From positions 13,150 through 77,149 of the forward strand of contig JAQBGV010000071.1 of assembly GCA_032128395.1 (NCBI GenBank): a stretch of 64,000 bases of DNA. Reading direction: 5' to 3'. The notes under the pieces were generated by a model that had not been told where the DNA came from, did no database searches, and saw only the letters and a program-made list of their open reading frames with translations. Positions 15,839 through 26,219 of this stretch are shown one piece after another. This DNA is from JAQBGV01 sp032128395. GTDB lineage: Bacteria; Planctomycetota; UBA8108; UBA1146. The position numbers and the translations under genes are program-made. The first letter of the stretch is position 1; each line of letters starts with the position of its first letter.

Positions 15839-16102
15839 GCCCCAGAGTTCTGCGACCGCTTCCAGCAGCAAGGACCCTCGCGTGCGGAACCCCGTTCCCT
15901 GCCCGGGTTTCCGTCTCATCCTCGACGCATCATAATATACCTTATCGGAACATGGAAAAACCGAAGGGGACTCACGCCTCACCGCGTAGACTCTCCGGCC
16001 GCGCCAGCGGACCCCCGGCGGCTCTGGGTCCAGCGCTGCAAGAGACGCGAACCCACCCGCGTGGCGTCCGTTCGTCACGGTAGTGCACAGGACTGAAGGT
16101 CG

Positions 16103-17380
16103 ATGTCTCGAACCGAGTCGATGGGATGGGCACGTCGTGCGCGGAATTGGTTCCTTTGGAGCCTCCTCGTCGGTGTGACCGCGCTCGGGACCCACGAGTT
16201 CTGCTGGTACCCGACGTACACCTTCCCACCGGCGCAACCGTTCTTCGGGGATCGTTGGTACAATCCGTACGCAACCTCGGGTGAACTCCGCCTGCGTGCC
16301 TGCTTCCATGCGCACAGTCGCACTCTCGGTGGGATTACCAACGCGTCCAGTTCGCTCGAAGAGCTGCACGCGGTCTATCGCGGGTTCCACACCGATCTGA
16401 TCGGAGTCTCCGACTACCAACGGATCCGCCCGGCGCTTCCCGAGGATGACGGACTGGTCTACCTCCCCGTCTACGAGCACGGCTACGGATTCGGGGGACA
16501 GCACCAGACCGTGATCGGGGCGGAACGAGTGCGCTGGACCGACTACATGTTCGGACAGAACACTCATCAGATGCAGAGCGTGATCGACACGCTCCGGTCC
16601 GACGGCTCCCTGGTGATCCTGAACCACCCGAACAAGGCGCAGGGATACTCTCTCGACGCTCTCACTCAGTTGACCGGCGCGCTCGGGATCGAGATCCAGT
16701 CGCGTTACGCCAAAGGGACGGTCCATTGGGATCACGCCCTCTCCCTCGGGCGCCCGCTGTGGGGGTTCTGCTCCGACGACTCCCATGACCTCGCACGAAG
16801 CTGGCACATCGGATCGGGTTGGGTGGAGATCGACGTGGACACCCGAACTCCCGAGGCGGTCCTCGAAGCCCTCCGGATCGGCCGATTCACATCGATCTGG
16901 GCGAAGAGTAGAGGGGCCGCGAATCGCCTCCGCAGCCTGCGGGTCGAAGGCGATCAGGTCGTCGTCTCGTTCGTCCGGCCGGTCGAGTGGATCCACGTGA
17001 TCGGCCAGGGGGGAGAGATCCGAAGCATGTCGCGGGGAGTGGACACGCTCTCGGTTCCGCTGAGGGATGACGACACCTACATCCGGTTCCGTGCGATGAA
17101 CGACAACACGTACCTCAACACGAACCCGGTGTTTCGATATTCGGGGGACGACCCTCTCGCGCCCCCCCCCGCGACGATCGCCGCGGGGCCGACGGCGATT
17201 CGACGGACGCTGGGAGTGCTCTGGGGACTCGGCGTGCTGGCGCTCGGCTTCGCGCTAGGCCGGGAACACCGGCTGCGCGCTCGCAAGCGGTCAGCGATCG
17301 GGGCGGATCGGTCGAAACACGACGTAACCATTGAATCGGCCGATGACGTCGACTTCCCCGTACTTCAGGACTCGGTCTAG
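16103..17380 (+). CDS. Membrane-anchored PHP-domain protein
   Basis: 425 residues. An N-terminal hydrophobic segment (about 16-34) precedes an extracytoplasmic PHP-like domain: FHAHSRT, a Tyr/Asp cluster around GVSDYQ, LNHPNKAQGYS and FCSDDSHD give most of the expected metal ligands. A second hydrophobic segment lies near the C-terminus (about residues 370-390), followed by a basic tail. ATG 16103 has GAAGG just upstream. Secreted PHP proteins are poorly characterised; phosphoesterase activity is inferred. Its last 90 nt overlap the convergent glycosyltransferase, so its cytoplasmic tail is antisense to that gene. The 264-nt gap before it contains an AT-rich patch (about 15930-15945) that may be its promoter. 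Confidence 0.75.
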   Translation: MSRTESMGWARRARNWFLWSLLVGVTALGTHEFCWYPTYTFPPAQPFFGDRWYNPYATSGELRLRACFHAHSRTLGGITNASSSLEELHAVYRGFHTDLIGVSDYQRIRPALPEDDGLVYLPVYEHGYGFGGQHQTVIGAERVRWTDYMFGQNTHQMQSVIDTLRSDGSLVILNHPNKAQGYSLDALTQLTGALGIEIQSRYAKGTVHWDHALSLGRPLWGFCSDDSHDLARSWHIGSGWVEIDVDTRTPEAVLEALRIGRFTSIWAKSRGAANRLRSLRVEGDQVVVSFVRPVEWIHVIGQGGEIRSMSRGVDTLSVPLRDDDTYIRFRAMNDNTYLNTNPVFRYSGDDPLAPPPATIAAGPTAIRRTLGVLWGLGVLALGFALGREHRLRARKRSAIGADRSKHDVTIESADDVDFPVLQDSV

Positions 17381-18994
17381 GTCTTCTTCGGTGGCGATCG
17401 CGACGCGCTCGAATGATTCCCCGAAGAGCGCTGCGAGCTGCGCTTCGTCGCGACGACTGCGGTACTCCGTCCGGCGGCCGGTGACGTAGCGCACGCTCGG
17501 TTTTTGGCGGATCCCGACGAGCAAGATCGGCTCTCCCGCGGGCAGCGTCGCATCCGCAGCGAGCGCAGCCGCTCGGAGTGGTGCACCGGTGGCGTCGTCG
17601 TAGATCGGCAGCAGCCAGCAGCCGAGGATCAGCAGGAACGCGGCAATACTCGCTGCCGGTATCGTGAAGAGCCGGTCGGTCTGTCCGTTCCTCCGCGCGC
17701 GCCACAACTGGATCCCACCGGCGGCGAGCACCACGGCAGCGACGAACGACACGATGCCGAGATGGATCGGCTCGAGAAGTCCCGGCTCCTTGCGAATGGC
17801 CTCGCCGAGGAAACGAGGGAGCTCGGCGACGACGATCGGGAGCGCGGCGAAGATGGCGGCGAATCCGAGGAGCAATCCACTCGTCACCGCCGCGGCACGT
17901 CGATCCCCGCGGGTGGGATCCCCCCCCCACCGCGCATCCCATGCCTCCCCCACCGCGATCGCGAGGGCGGGGAGGATCGGAGCGACGTAGTTCGGGAGCT
18001 TCGTCGCCGCCAGGGAGAAGAGCAGCAGCGTCCATCCCGCGAAGATCAGGTAGAGCCGCACGAACGCCGCACGTTCGCCGGTGCTCTCGCGTCGCAACGC
18101 GCGACCCAGTGCGAGCACGGCGAACGGACTCCACGGGAGAAAGCCGACGAGCAGCACCGGGAGGTAGAAGAAGATCGGCCCCGAGTGCCCTTGCATCGGC
18201 TTCGCGAATCGCCCGACGTGGTGCTCCCAGAAGAGTTCTCGCATGAACGCGAAGCCCCTCTCCTCGGTCACCCCGAGCGCGACGTACCACGAAAACCCGA
18301 CTCCGAGGAGGATCGCTGCCCCGGGGATGAACCATTTCGGCGACAGGAGCGGCCGCGCCCGTCGTTCGATGACCTGCAGTGTGATCGCCGCGGCCGCGGG
18401 CAGCACGAACCCGATCGCGCCCTTGGTCAGAGTCGCCAGACCTCCGAAGAAGCACGCGAGCCAGAAGATGGAGTGGCCGCCGCCGTCCCGGTCGAAGCGT
18501 ACTCTTGCGCGGTGGAAGCACCCGAGGCAAAGGACGAACCAGAGCGAGAGGAAGGTGTCGGTCAAGGTCACGCGGGCGAGGGCGAAGAACTCGAGCGAGG
18601 TGCCGAGAGCGATCGTCGCGATCCACGCCCCGCGCTCCCCGAATGGCCGACGAGAGAAACCGAACACCGCGGCGAGGATGCCGAGGGCGGCGAGCGCGTT
18701 GAAGAACCGGGCCCCCCACGGTCCGACGCCGAAGAGGTGGTAACCGGCGATCTGGGCCCAGTAGACGAGGGGCGGTTTCTCGAAGAACGGCTCTTCGTTC
18801 AGGGTCGGGGCGAGCCATTCTCCCGAAACATGCATCGCACGGGAGACCTCCGCGTAACACGCCTCGTCGTAGTCGATGACCCCGGTCGCGCCGAGATGGA
18901 GAAGGAAGAGCGCCGCGAAGACCGCGAAGAGTCCGCAGCGCGCGACAACGAGGCGTGAGGAATTCGGGCCGTGGGGCGTGCTGAACGAGCCCAC
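17291..18994 (-). CDS. ArnT/PMT-family membrane glycosyltransferase
   Basis: About 567 residues with ten or more hydrophobic segments. The first periplasmic loop has YDEACYAEVSRAM and EPFFEKPPLVYWAQ, the acidic and EKPPL signatures of lipid-dependent glycosyltransferases of the dolichyl-mannosyltransferase/ArnT group (GT39/GT83). RVTLTDTF is also typical. It probably transfers a sugar from a polyprenyl-phosphate donor to an envelope lipid or protein. The start is uncertain: I took the GTG at 18992-18994, which follows GGGGAG, but in-frame GTG codons at 19007-19009 and 19046-19048 are possible. The 3' end overlaps the convergent PHP gene by 90 nt. Confidence 0.85.
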   Translation of the reverse strand: MGSFSTPHGPNSSRLVVARCGLFAVFAALFLLHLGATGVIDYDEACYAEVSRAMHVSGEWLAPTLNEEPFFEKPPLVYWAQIAGYHLFGVGPWGARFFNALAALGILAAVFGFSRRPFGERGAWIATIALGTSLEFFALARVTLTDTFLSLWFVLCLGCFHRARVRFDRDGGGHSIFWLACFFGGLATLTKGAIGFVLPAAAAITLQVIERRARPLLSPKWFIPGAAILLGVGFSWYVALGVTEERGFAFMRELFWEHHVGRFAKPMQGHSGPIFFYLPVLLVGFLPWSPFAVLALGRALRRESTGERAAFVRLYLIFAGWTLLLFSLAATKLPNYVAPILPALAIAVGEAWDARWGGDPTRGDRRAAAVTSGLLLGFAAIFAALPIVVAELPRFLGEAIRKEPGLLEPIHLGIVSFVAAVVLAAGGIQLWRARRNGQTDRLFTIPAASIAAFLLILGCWLLPIYDDATGAPLRAAALAADATLPAGEPILLVGIRQKPSVRYVTGRRTEYRSRRDEAQLAALFGESFERVAIATEEDLDRVLKYGEVDVIGRFNGYVVFRPIRPDR

Positions 18995-19181
18995 GGGCTC
19001 CCCTTCCACCGCGATGTCTGCGGAAATGACGACGCGATCATGATACACCCGAGCGCGTTCGCCAACCGCGATTCGGGTCGCAGGCTGATGCTTCGAAGCG
19101 GTGGACGCTACGGAAATCCGTGGATTTTTGACCACCGATCGAGGAAGCGATCGTCGACCTGAGGCTCCCGTGGGCGGTCGA

Positions 19182-21566
19182 CTACACCCCGTGCGGCAAC
19201 CAGAGATTCTTGACGCGGGTCGCGTGGCGGAGGAGTTCTTCGTCGCGGGCGCGCAGCAGCGTCGGATCGAACCCGACCGGACACCAGGTTCGTTTGAGGT
19301 TGCCGGCGGAGAGAGTCTCCACCTCCTGTGCGTGGTCCGCACTCCCCGCGTACCACAGCATGTCGACCCCGTCGTGGCCGGCGAGGGTCGGCACCATCTC
19401 CTCGTGGATCCCAGTGACGATGTTGATCACTCCAGCCGGGATGTCCGAAGTCTCGAGGACCTGGATCAGATCGGTCGCGGCGAGGGGCGCGGACTCACTC
19501 GGGAGGACGACCACGGGGTTGCCGGCGGCGACCAGGGGCGAGATCAGCGAAACGAGTCCGAGGAGCGGCCACCGCTCGGGGCAGACCACTCCTACCACTC
19601 CCACCGGCTCGTTCAGCGCGAGGACGAGCCCTCGAATCGGTACCTCGTGCACCGCTCCGTCGTGCTTGTCTGCGTACGAACCCCAGTACGCGATCCGATC
19701 GACCGCTTCCGCGACTTCCGCCCGCGCTGCGTCACTGCCACCGCCGGTCATCGCCGCGATTCGCGCCGCGATTTCACCCGCGCGCGGTGCTAGGTTCTCG
19801 GCCAGGTACCAGAGGATCTGCGATCTGAGGTGAGCCGAGGCGGCCCCCCACCCCCGCGCGCGGTTCGCGGCTTCGACCGCGTTTCGGATGTCCTTGCGGT
19901 TCCCCCGGGCGACGCGCTCCAGGGGGCGGCCATCGGTATCGAGGATCTCGAGCGAGTACCCACCATCGGGACGGGCCTGCTTCCCGCCGATGAAGTGCTT
20001 CGCGGTGCGATCGATCGAAGCGGATGCGAGCGCCGGCCCCTTCCCCTCGGCCGTTCTCGGAGCCTTCGCACGGCCCGCGGCGATCGGCGGAGGCCAGCCC
20101 TGCGAAGGGCGCAGGTACGCGCGCAGTCCCTCGAGCCCTCCCTCTCGGCCGTACCCCGACTCGCGCACCCCGCCGAAGCCGGCAGCGGCGTCGAAGAGGT
20201 TCGTCGAGTTCACCCAGACGGTACCGGCGTGGATCGCGCGCGAGACGTGGAGCGCGGTGTCGAGATCCTGGGTCCAGACGCTTGCCGCGAGTCCGTAGCG
20301 GGTGTGGTTCGAGAGCTCGATCGCTTCGGCCGGGGTGCGGAAGGTCATCGAGACCAGCACGGGGCCGAACACCTCCTCCTGTGCGATGCGGGACGCGGGA
20401 CTGACGTTCGGAAAGAGGGTGGGGGGGAACCAGAACCCCTGGTCGGGGAGCTCCAGGTCCGCCTGGATGCACTCGTTCCCCTCGGCCTTCGCCGCTTCAC
20501 AGATGGACCGTACGTTGTTGAGGTGCTCCTCCTCGACCATCGCGCCGAGGTCGACGGCCTTGTCGAGCGGATTGCCGACCCGGAGTCGTCCCATCCGGGA
20601 GACCACCTTGGTGTGGAACCGCTCCGCGACCGACTCTTCGACGAGCAGCCGGCTCCCGGCACAACAGACCTGCCCCTGGTTGAACCAGATCGCGTCGACC
20701 AGCCCTTCGACCGCCGAATCGAGGTCGGCATCTTCGAAGACGACGTAGGGGCTCTTGCCGCCGAGCTCGAGGGTCAGTCCCTTGCCGCTTCCCGCGATCT
20801 GCTTGCGGATCGTGCGGCCCACCTCGGTCGACCCGGTGAACGCGACCTTGTCGACCCCGGGGTGACCGACGAGTGCGGCCCCGGTTCGGCCGTCTCCGGT
20901 GACGACGTTGAAGACCCCCGGGGGCAGCCCGACTTCCTCGCAGAGTTCGGCGAAGAGGAGCGCGGTCAGGGAGGTCCATTCCGCGGGTTTCAGGACCACC
21001 GTGTTTCCCGCCGCGAGCGCGGGAGCGGCCTTCCACGCGAGCATCAGGAGCGGGAAGTTCCACGGGATCACCTGGCCGCAGACCCCCCACGGTTCTTGGT
21101 CGGGGAGGCGTTCGTCGACGAGTCGAGCCCACCCTGCATGGTGATGGAAGTGGCGCGCGACCAGGGGGATGTCGAGGTCGCGGGTCTCGCGGATCGGTTT
21201 GCCGTTGTCGATCGTCTCGAGGGTCGCGAAGAGCCGGGCATTCCGCTGGATCCCCCGTCCGATCGCGTAGAGGAAGCGCGCGCGTCCGGCTCCGCCGAGT
21301 GCCCGCCACGCCGGTTGCGCCTTGCGCGCGGCCAGCACCGCGCTGTCGACCGACTCCGCGCTCGCTTGAGTGATCAACGCCAACGTCTCACCGGTCGCCG
21401 GGTTCCGCGACGGGAACGTGTCGGCTCCCACCGGGCGCACTCGTTCTCCGCCGATGAAGAGCGGCGCCGTTTCCCCGAGCCCATCGATCCACGCCCGCGC
21501 GTCGGTGTTGGATTCCGGGGCGGGACCCCACTCGAGGCTCTCGTAGATGGACTTGGCGTCGCTCAC
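19182..21566 (-). CDS. Tandem aldehyde dehydrogenase, ALDH16 type
   Basis: 794 residues made of two aldehyde dehydrogenase units. Unit 1 (about 1-505) is complete: WNFPLLMLAWKAAPALAAGN, the NAD site FTGSTEVG, catalytic Glu in LELGGKSP near residue 264 and catalytic Cys in GQVCCAGSR near 300. Unit 2 (from about 525) keeps the fold (VGVVGVVCPERWPLLGL, GVINIVTG) but lacks the Glu and Cys motifs and ends early. This matches the ALDH16 family, where the second unit is a non-catalytic partner. The GTG at 21564-21566 follows TAGGAG. It lies 9 nt after deoC on the same strand, so it may oxidise the acetaldehyde that aldolase produces. Confidence 0.9.
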   Translation of the reverse strand: MSDAKSIYESLEWGPAPESNTDARAWIDGLGETAPLFIGGERVRPVGADTFPSRNPATGETLALITQASAESVDSAVLAARKAQPAWRALGGAGRARFLYAIGRGIQRNARLFATLETIDNGKPIRETRDLDIPLVARHFHHHAGWARLVDERLPDQEPWGVCGQVIPWNFPLLMLAWKAAPALAAGNTVVLKPAEWTSLTALLFAELCEEVGLPPGVFNVVTGDGRTGAALVGHPGVDKVAFTGSTEVGRTIRKQIAGSGKGLTLELGGKSPYVVFEDADLDSAVEGLVDAIWFNQGQVCCAGSRLLVEESVAERFHTKVVSRMGRLRVGNPLDKAVDLGAMVEEEHLNNVRSICEAAKAEGNECIQADLELPDQGFWFPPTLFPNVSPASRIAQEEVFGPVLVSMTFRTPAEAIELSNHTRYGLAASVWTQDLDTALHVSRAIHAGTVWVNSTNLFDAAAGFGGVRESGYGREGGLEGLRAYLRPSQGWPPPIAAGRAKAPRTAEGKGPALASASIDRTAKHFIGGKQARPDGGYSLEILDTDGRPLERVARGNRKDIRNAVEAANRARGWGAASAHLRSQILWYLAENLAPRAGEIAARIAAMTGGGSDAARAEVAEAVDRIAYWGSYADKHDGAVHEVPIRGLVLALNEPVGVVGVVCPERWPLLGLVSLISPLVAAGNPVVVLPSESAPLAATDLIQVLETSDIPAGVINIVTGIHEEMVPTLAGHDGVDMLWYAGSADHAQEVETLSAGNLKRTWCPVGFDPTLLRARDEELLRHATRVKNLWLPHGV

Positions 21567-21575
21567 AGCGCGCTC

Positions 21576-22520
21576 CTATCCCATCGGATGACGGTGTGCG
21601 GCCGAGTATCGGCCGGTGGCGTGAAACTCGAGTTGGCGCTCGAGATCGGTGAGTAGGGACGACGCTCCGATTCGGAATCGCTCGGGTCGCATCGACCGTT
21701 CGCCGAGTTCCTCCTTCACCAGCATCAGGAACGAGACCGCCTCCTTCGCGGTCCGGATCCCGCCCGCAGGTTTGAAGCCCGCCAGGTGGCCGGTGCGTTC
21801 CGCGTGTTCGCGAATCGCCCGAACCATCACAAGCGCGACCGGCAGGGTCGCGTTCACCGGTTCCTTGCCGGTCGAGGTCTTGATGAAGTCCGCTCCCGCC
21901 GCGAGACAGACTCGGCTCGCCCGCGCGACGCGGGTCAACGTGCCGAGCTCCCCGGTGGCGAGGATCGACTTCAGATGCACCTTCTGGCCGCACGCTTCGC
22001 GAAAATCGCGCACTTCGCGGTACAGCTCTTCCCACCGCTCCGCCAGGGCGAGCGGGCGCGACACCACGATGTCGACCTCATCGGCCCCCGCGGCGACCGA
22101 GGCCCGGATCTGCTCGAGTTTCTGATCGTGGGGAATCTGCCCCGCCGGGAATCCGGTCGAGACCGCGCACACCCGGACCGGAGACCCCGCGCACGACGCC
22201 GCCGCGACCGGCACCTGGTTGTGGTAGATACAGACCGCCGCGCAGTGGAGATCCTCGGGGAGCCCGTGCGCAGCCAGAATTTCATCGCGAACGGGGTGCC
22301 GCGCCTTCGCTGCGAGACGCCGGACCGTGCCCGGGGTGTCGTCCCCGGCGAGGGTCGTCAGATCGAGGCAGGTGACCGCGTGCGCGTGCCAGCCGACCTG
22401 CCAGGTCTTCTTCACCGTACGGCGGCCGGTGAGGGACACGGCTCGCCGCTCGATCGCGGAACGGTTGGTCCGCGTCGAGAGAACCCAGTCGAGGTCGAGT
22501 TCGCAGCCGGGGTTCAGCAC
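21576..22520 (-). CDS. deoC: Deoxyribose-phosphate aldolase
   Basis: 314 residues, a class I aldolase splitting 2-deoxyribose 5-phosphate into acetaldehyde and glyceraldehyde 3-phosphate. The Schiff-base Lys is in FIKTSTGK near residue 215 and the second active-site Lys in GFKPAGGIRT near 248. CLDLTTLAGDDT near residue 52 holds the N-terminal Asp motif and EVDIVVSRPLAL is also typical. It is longer than the usual bacterial enzyme (about 220-260), resembling the longer eukaryotic-like DERA branch. The GTG at 22518-22520 follows AGGAGA. It is co-directional and 9 nt from the ALDH16 gene, suggesting a deoxynucleoside salvage pair. Confidence 0.93.
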   Translation of the reverse strand: MLNPGCELDLDWVLSTRTNRSAIERRAVSLTGRRTVKKTWQVGWHAHAVTCLDLTTLAGDDTPGTVRRLAAKARHPVRDEILAAHGLPEDLHCAAVCIYHNQVPVAAASCAGSPVRVCAVSTGFPAGQIPHDQKLEQIRASVAAGADEVDIVVSRPLALAERWEELYREVRDFREACGQKVHLKSILATGELGTLTRVARASRVCLAAGADFIKTSTGKEPVNATLPVALVMVRAIREHAERTGHLAGFKPAGGIRTAKEAVSFLMLVKEELGERSMRPERFRIGASSLLTDLERQLEFHATGRYSAAHRHPMG

Positions 22521-22640
22521 CGAGGGACTCTCCTGCCGACGAGCATGAACGAGCGCGCCGACATCATCGGGGAGCGCACCGATCCGTCAACGTGGTCCAG
22601 CAACGGGGGCGCTGCGACGCCCGCGCCAGAGAGTTCGCTC

Positions 22641-23012
22641 TCACGGGCTCTGGCGCTCTTCTGAGACGGAGAAGCCCATGCCGTCGGGATCGGCATACTG
22701 CGCGATCCGGGCTCCGAAGACCTCTTTCGGCTCCTGAGCGCAGGGCACACCCCGCTCGGTCATCTTCACATGAAACCCATTGAGATCCGGGACACAAAAC
22801 CCCCAACGGCAACGGCCCGCCGGGAGGTGGTCCGAGTCTCCGCCGGGTACGCTCGGCTCATCGCTCAGATGGAGCGCGAGGGTCGTCCCCCCGGTGTCGA
22901 ACTCAGTCCATCCCGGAGTCTCGAATCGGAGGGGGATATCGAGGGTGTCGCGGTAGAACGCCACCGAGCGCTTCATGTCACTGACGAACACGATCGCGTA
23001 GCTCACTCGCAT
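22641..23012 (-). CDS. VOC (glyoxalase/bleomycin-resistance) superfamily protein
   Basis: 123 residues with the beta-alpha-beta-beta-beta pattern repeated twice. VSYAIVFVSDMKRSVAFYRDTLDIPL is the typical first strand and helix; FDTGGTTLALHL and ADPDGMGFSVSE are the second-strand and C-terminal metal-ligand regions. Such proteins are lyases, dioxygenases or binding proteins; substrate unknown. The ATG at 23010-23012 follows GGGAGG. The longer frame start at 23036 lacks a Shine-Dalgarno. It is followed by deoC on the same strand after 120 nt. Confidence 0.85.
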   Translation of the reverse strand: MRVSYAIVFVSDMKRSVAFYRDTLDIPLRFETPGWTEFDTGGTTLALHLSDEPSVPGGDSDHLPAGRCRWGFCVPDLNGFHVKMTERGVPCAQEPKEVFGARIAQYADPDGMGFSVSEERQSP

Positions 23013-23056
23013 CGAAACCTCCCATCCTGGAAGCACTCTACTATTTCAACGGGCTG

Positions 23057-24069
23057 CTAGTCCGCAGTGTACGGGCACGCGGCGAGATGCCCATCCTCGA
23101 TCTCGACGAACTCCGGGCGCGCCTGGGCGCACTCCGGTCGAGCGATCGGACATCGAGTGCGGAATCCGCAGCCGCTCGGCTTCGCTAGCGGGCTGGGAAT
23201 GTCTCCTTCGAGCATCACCCGATCGGGGCGCTCGCGCCGCGGATTCGGCTGCGGGACGGCGGAGAGGAGCGCCCGGGTGTACGGGTGCCGCGGGTTGCGA
23301 TAGACCTGCTCGGCGCTCCCCACCTCGACGATGTTCCCGAGGTACATCACCGCGATCCGGTCGCAGACGTGGTAGACGACCCCGATGTCGTGGGCGATGA
23401 ACAGATAGGTGAGCCCGAACTCCCCCTGCAGTTCCTCCATCAGATTGATCACCTGCGCCTGGACCGAGACGTCGAGTGCACTGACCGGTTCGTCGGCGAT
23501 CACCAAGCGAGGATTCGTCGCGAGCGTTCGGGCGAGCCCGATCCGCTGCCGTTGTCCGCCCGAGAACTCGTGCGGGTAGCGCGACACGTAGCTGGGCTGC
23601 AGGCCCACTCGATCGAGGAGCTCGCGCACCCGGCGGCCGCGAGCGACCCTGTCGAGTTCGGTGTGGAGTTTGAGGGGACCGCCGACGATCTGCTCTACGG
23701 TCATCCGAGGATTCAACGAGCTGAACGGGTCCTGGAACACCATCTGGATCTCGGCCCGGTACGGACGCATCTCCTTCCGCCGCATCCCGTTCAGATCGAC
23801 GACACCACCGCTCTTCGAGCGGTACAGCACCTTTCCGCCGAGGTGCACATCCGGCGTGGTCGGGCGCAGGAGATTGATCACCGCGCGCCCCACTGTGGTC
23901 TTTCCAGAGCCGGACTCCCCCACCAGCCCGACCGACTCGCCGGCTCGGACTTCGAGCGACACTCCATCGACCGCGCGTACCTCAGCCGTCTTGTGCCGGA
24001 GGATCCCGCCATAGACGGGGAAGTGCACGTGCAGGTCCTCGATCTGGATGATCGGCCCACTCGGCGCAC

Positions 24070-24073
<4 letters not shown>
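23057..24073 (-). CDS. Peptide ABC transporter ATPase, DppF/OppF type
   Basis: 338 residues. Walker A GESGSGKTT, Q-loop QMVFQDPFSSLNPRMTV, signature FSGGQRQRIG, Walker B LVIADEPVSALDVSVQ and the H-loop IAHDIG are all present. The C-terminal oligopeptide-transporter region has clustered Cys (SGCGFRTRCP...C...ACPYTAD) that often bind an Fe-S cluster in Opp/Dpp ATPases. The ATG overlaps the stop of the partner ATPase (ATGA at 24070-24073); the longer open frame is a shadow in that gene. It is the last gene of a five-gene importer operon. Its sister systems in this window have no ATPase genes. Confidence 0.94.
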
Positions 24074-25059
<986 letters not shown>

Positions 25060-25063
25060 CGAT

Positions 25064-26209
25064 CTACCTCAACCGTGAGAACACTTTGGGATCGAACGCT
25101 TCGCGCACCGCCTCGCCGATGAACACGACCATCAACAGGGTCAGGTTGAGCGCAATGACAGGGGCCAGGATCAGGTGGTAGTCAAACAATGAACTCGATG
25201 CTCCTCCCCCTGAGCTCAGCTGCCCACGGCCTTGTTCGAGGAGCTCCCCCCAGCTCGCGGCCGGAGCCGGGAGTCCGAACCCGAGGAAGTCCAGGGACAC
25301 GATCGCGGTGATCGCGCCGACGATCGCGAAGGGCGCGTAGCTGATGATCGGGGTGAGCGCATTCGGCAGGATGTGCCGAAACATGATCGAGGATCTCGAT
25401 TCGCCCTGCGCGATGGCGGCCGAGACGTAGTCGCGAGACTTCTCCCGGTAGAACTCCCCGCGCATGTAGTAGGTGATGCCCACCCAGGAGAACATCCCGA
25501 CCAAGACCACGAGGAGGCGGAGGGTCGGCTGTACGATGCTCGAGATGATCATCACGGTGTAGAGGAACGGGAGCGCGGCCCAGATCTCGACCACACGCTG
25601 GCCGTAGATGTCGATCCTACCCCCGAAGAACCCGAAACAAGCACCCACCGCGACGCCGAATGTATAGGCGAATCCGACCACCCCGAGTGCAAATGTCATC
25701 GAGTTCCAGAATCCGTATACCAGCCGAGCGAACACATCGCGGTCGCGATCATCGGTCCCCAGCCAGTGCACTGGGGATGGTGGGTGTGGAGGATTTCCGT
25801 CGAATTCGTCGAGCAGGCTCTCGTTGGGACTGTAGGGGTACGGCGGCATCAGAACCCAGGTCTCGTCTTCGCCGTCCTCGCGAAGTGTAGCCTGGAGAGT
25901 TCGATAGTCCGGTGAGCCGATGCGGCGTTGTCCGAATTCCTTCGCTTCGTGGAAGTTCCCGAACGCGGGGAAGAAGTATTTGCCGTCGAACTTGACCAGA
26001 AGCGCGTTGCTACTGATCAACAGGGGCGCGAAGAAGCTCAGGATGTAACAGCTGAGGAGAACTAGGAGGCTGTACCACCCCCGCTTGACCCGTCGGAACT
26101 TCCGGAAGCGCCTGCGGAAGACAGTCTCCGATACCGCAGTGGTGGACTCGCTCGGAGCGATGTTTAACGGTGGAACAGGTGCGCCGGATGCGGTGGGGAC
26201 GTCGTTCAT
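25064..26209 (-). CDS. Peptide ABC transporter permease, YejE/OppC type
   Basis: 381 residues. A long Pro- and Ser-rich N-terminus and an extended periplasmic loop (about residues 65-160, with the pattern HWLGTDDRDRDVFARLVYG) precede five membrane segments. The EAA loop reads AAIAQGESRSSIMFRHILPNAL, the contact site for the ATPases. The large insertion after the first membrane segment is typical of the Yej (microcin C/peptide) branch. ATG 26207-26209; it starts 10 nt after the partner permease. Confidence 0.92.
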   Translation of the reverse strand: MNDVPTASGAPVPPLNIAPSESTTAVSETVFRRRFRKFRRVKRGWYSLLVLLSCYILSFFAPLLISSNALLVKFDGKYFFPAFGNFHEAKEFGQRRIGSPDYRTLQATLREDGEDETWVLMPPYPYSPNESLLDEFDGNPPHPPSPVHWLGTDDRDRDVFARLVYGFWNSMTFALGVVGFAYTFGVAVGACFGFFGGRIDIYGQRVVEIWAALPFLYTVMIISSIVQPTLRLLVVLVGMFSWVGITYYMRGEFYREKSRDYVSAAIAQGESRSSIMFRHILPNALTPIISYAPFAIVGAITAIVSLDFLGFGLPAPAASWGELLEQGRGQLSSGGGASSSLFDYHLILAPVIALNLTLLMVVFIGEAVREAFDPKVFSRLR

Positions 26210-26219
26210 CGCATCGTCT

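Noticed and set aside
19153..19182. Inverted repeat GTCGACC/GGTCGAC at the end of the ALDH16 gene as a terminator.
   Set aside because: Only 7 bp with a 16-nt loop, it includes the stop codon and has no U-run; too weak to call.
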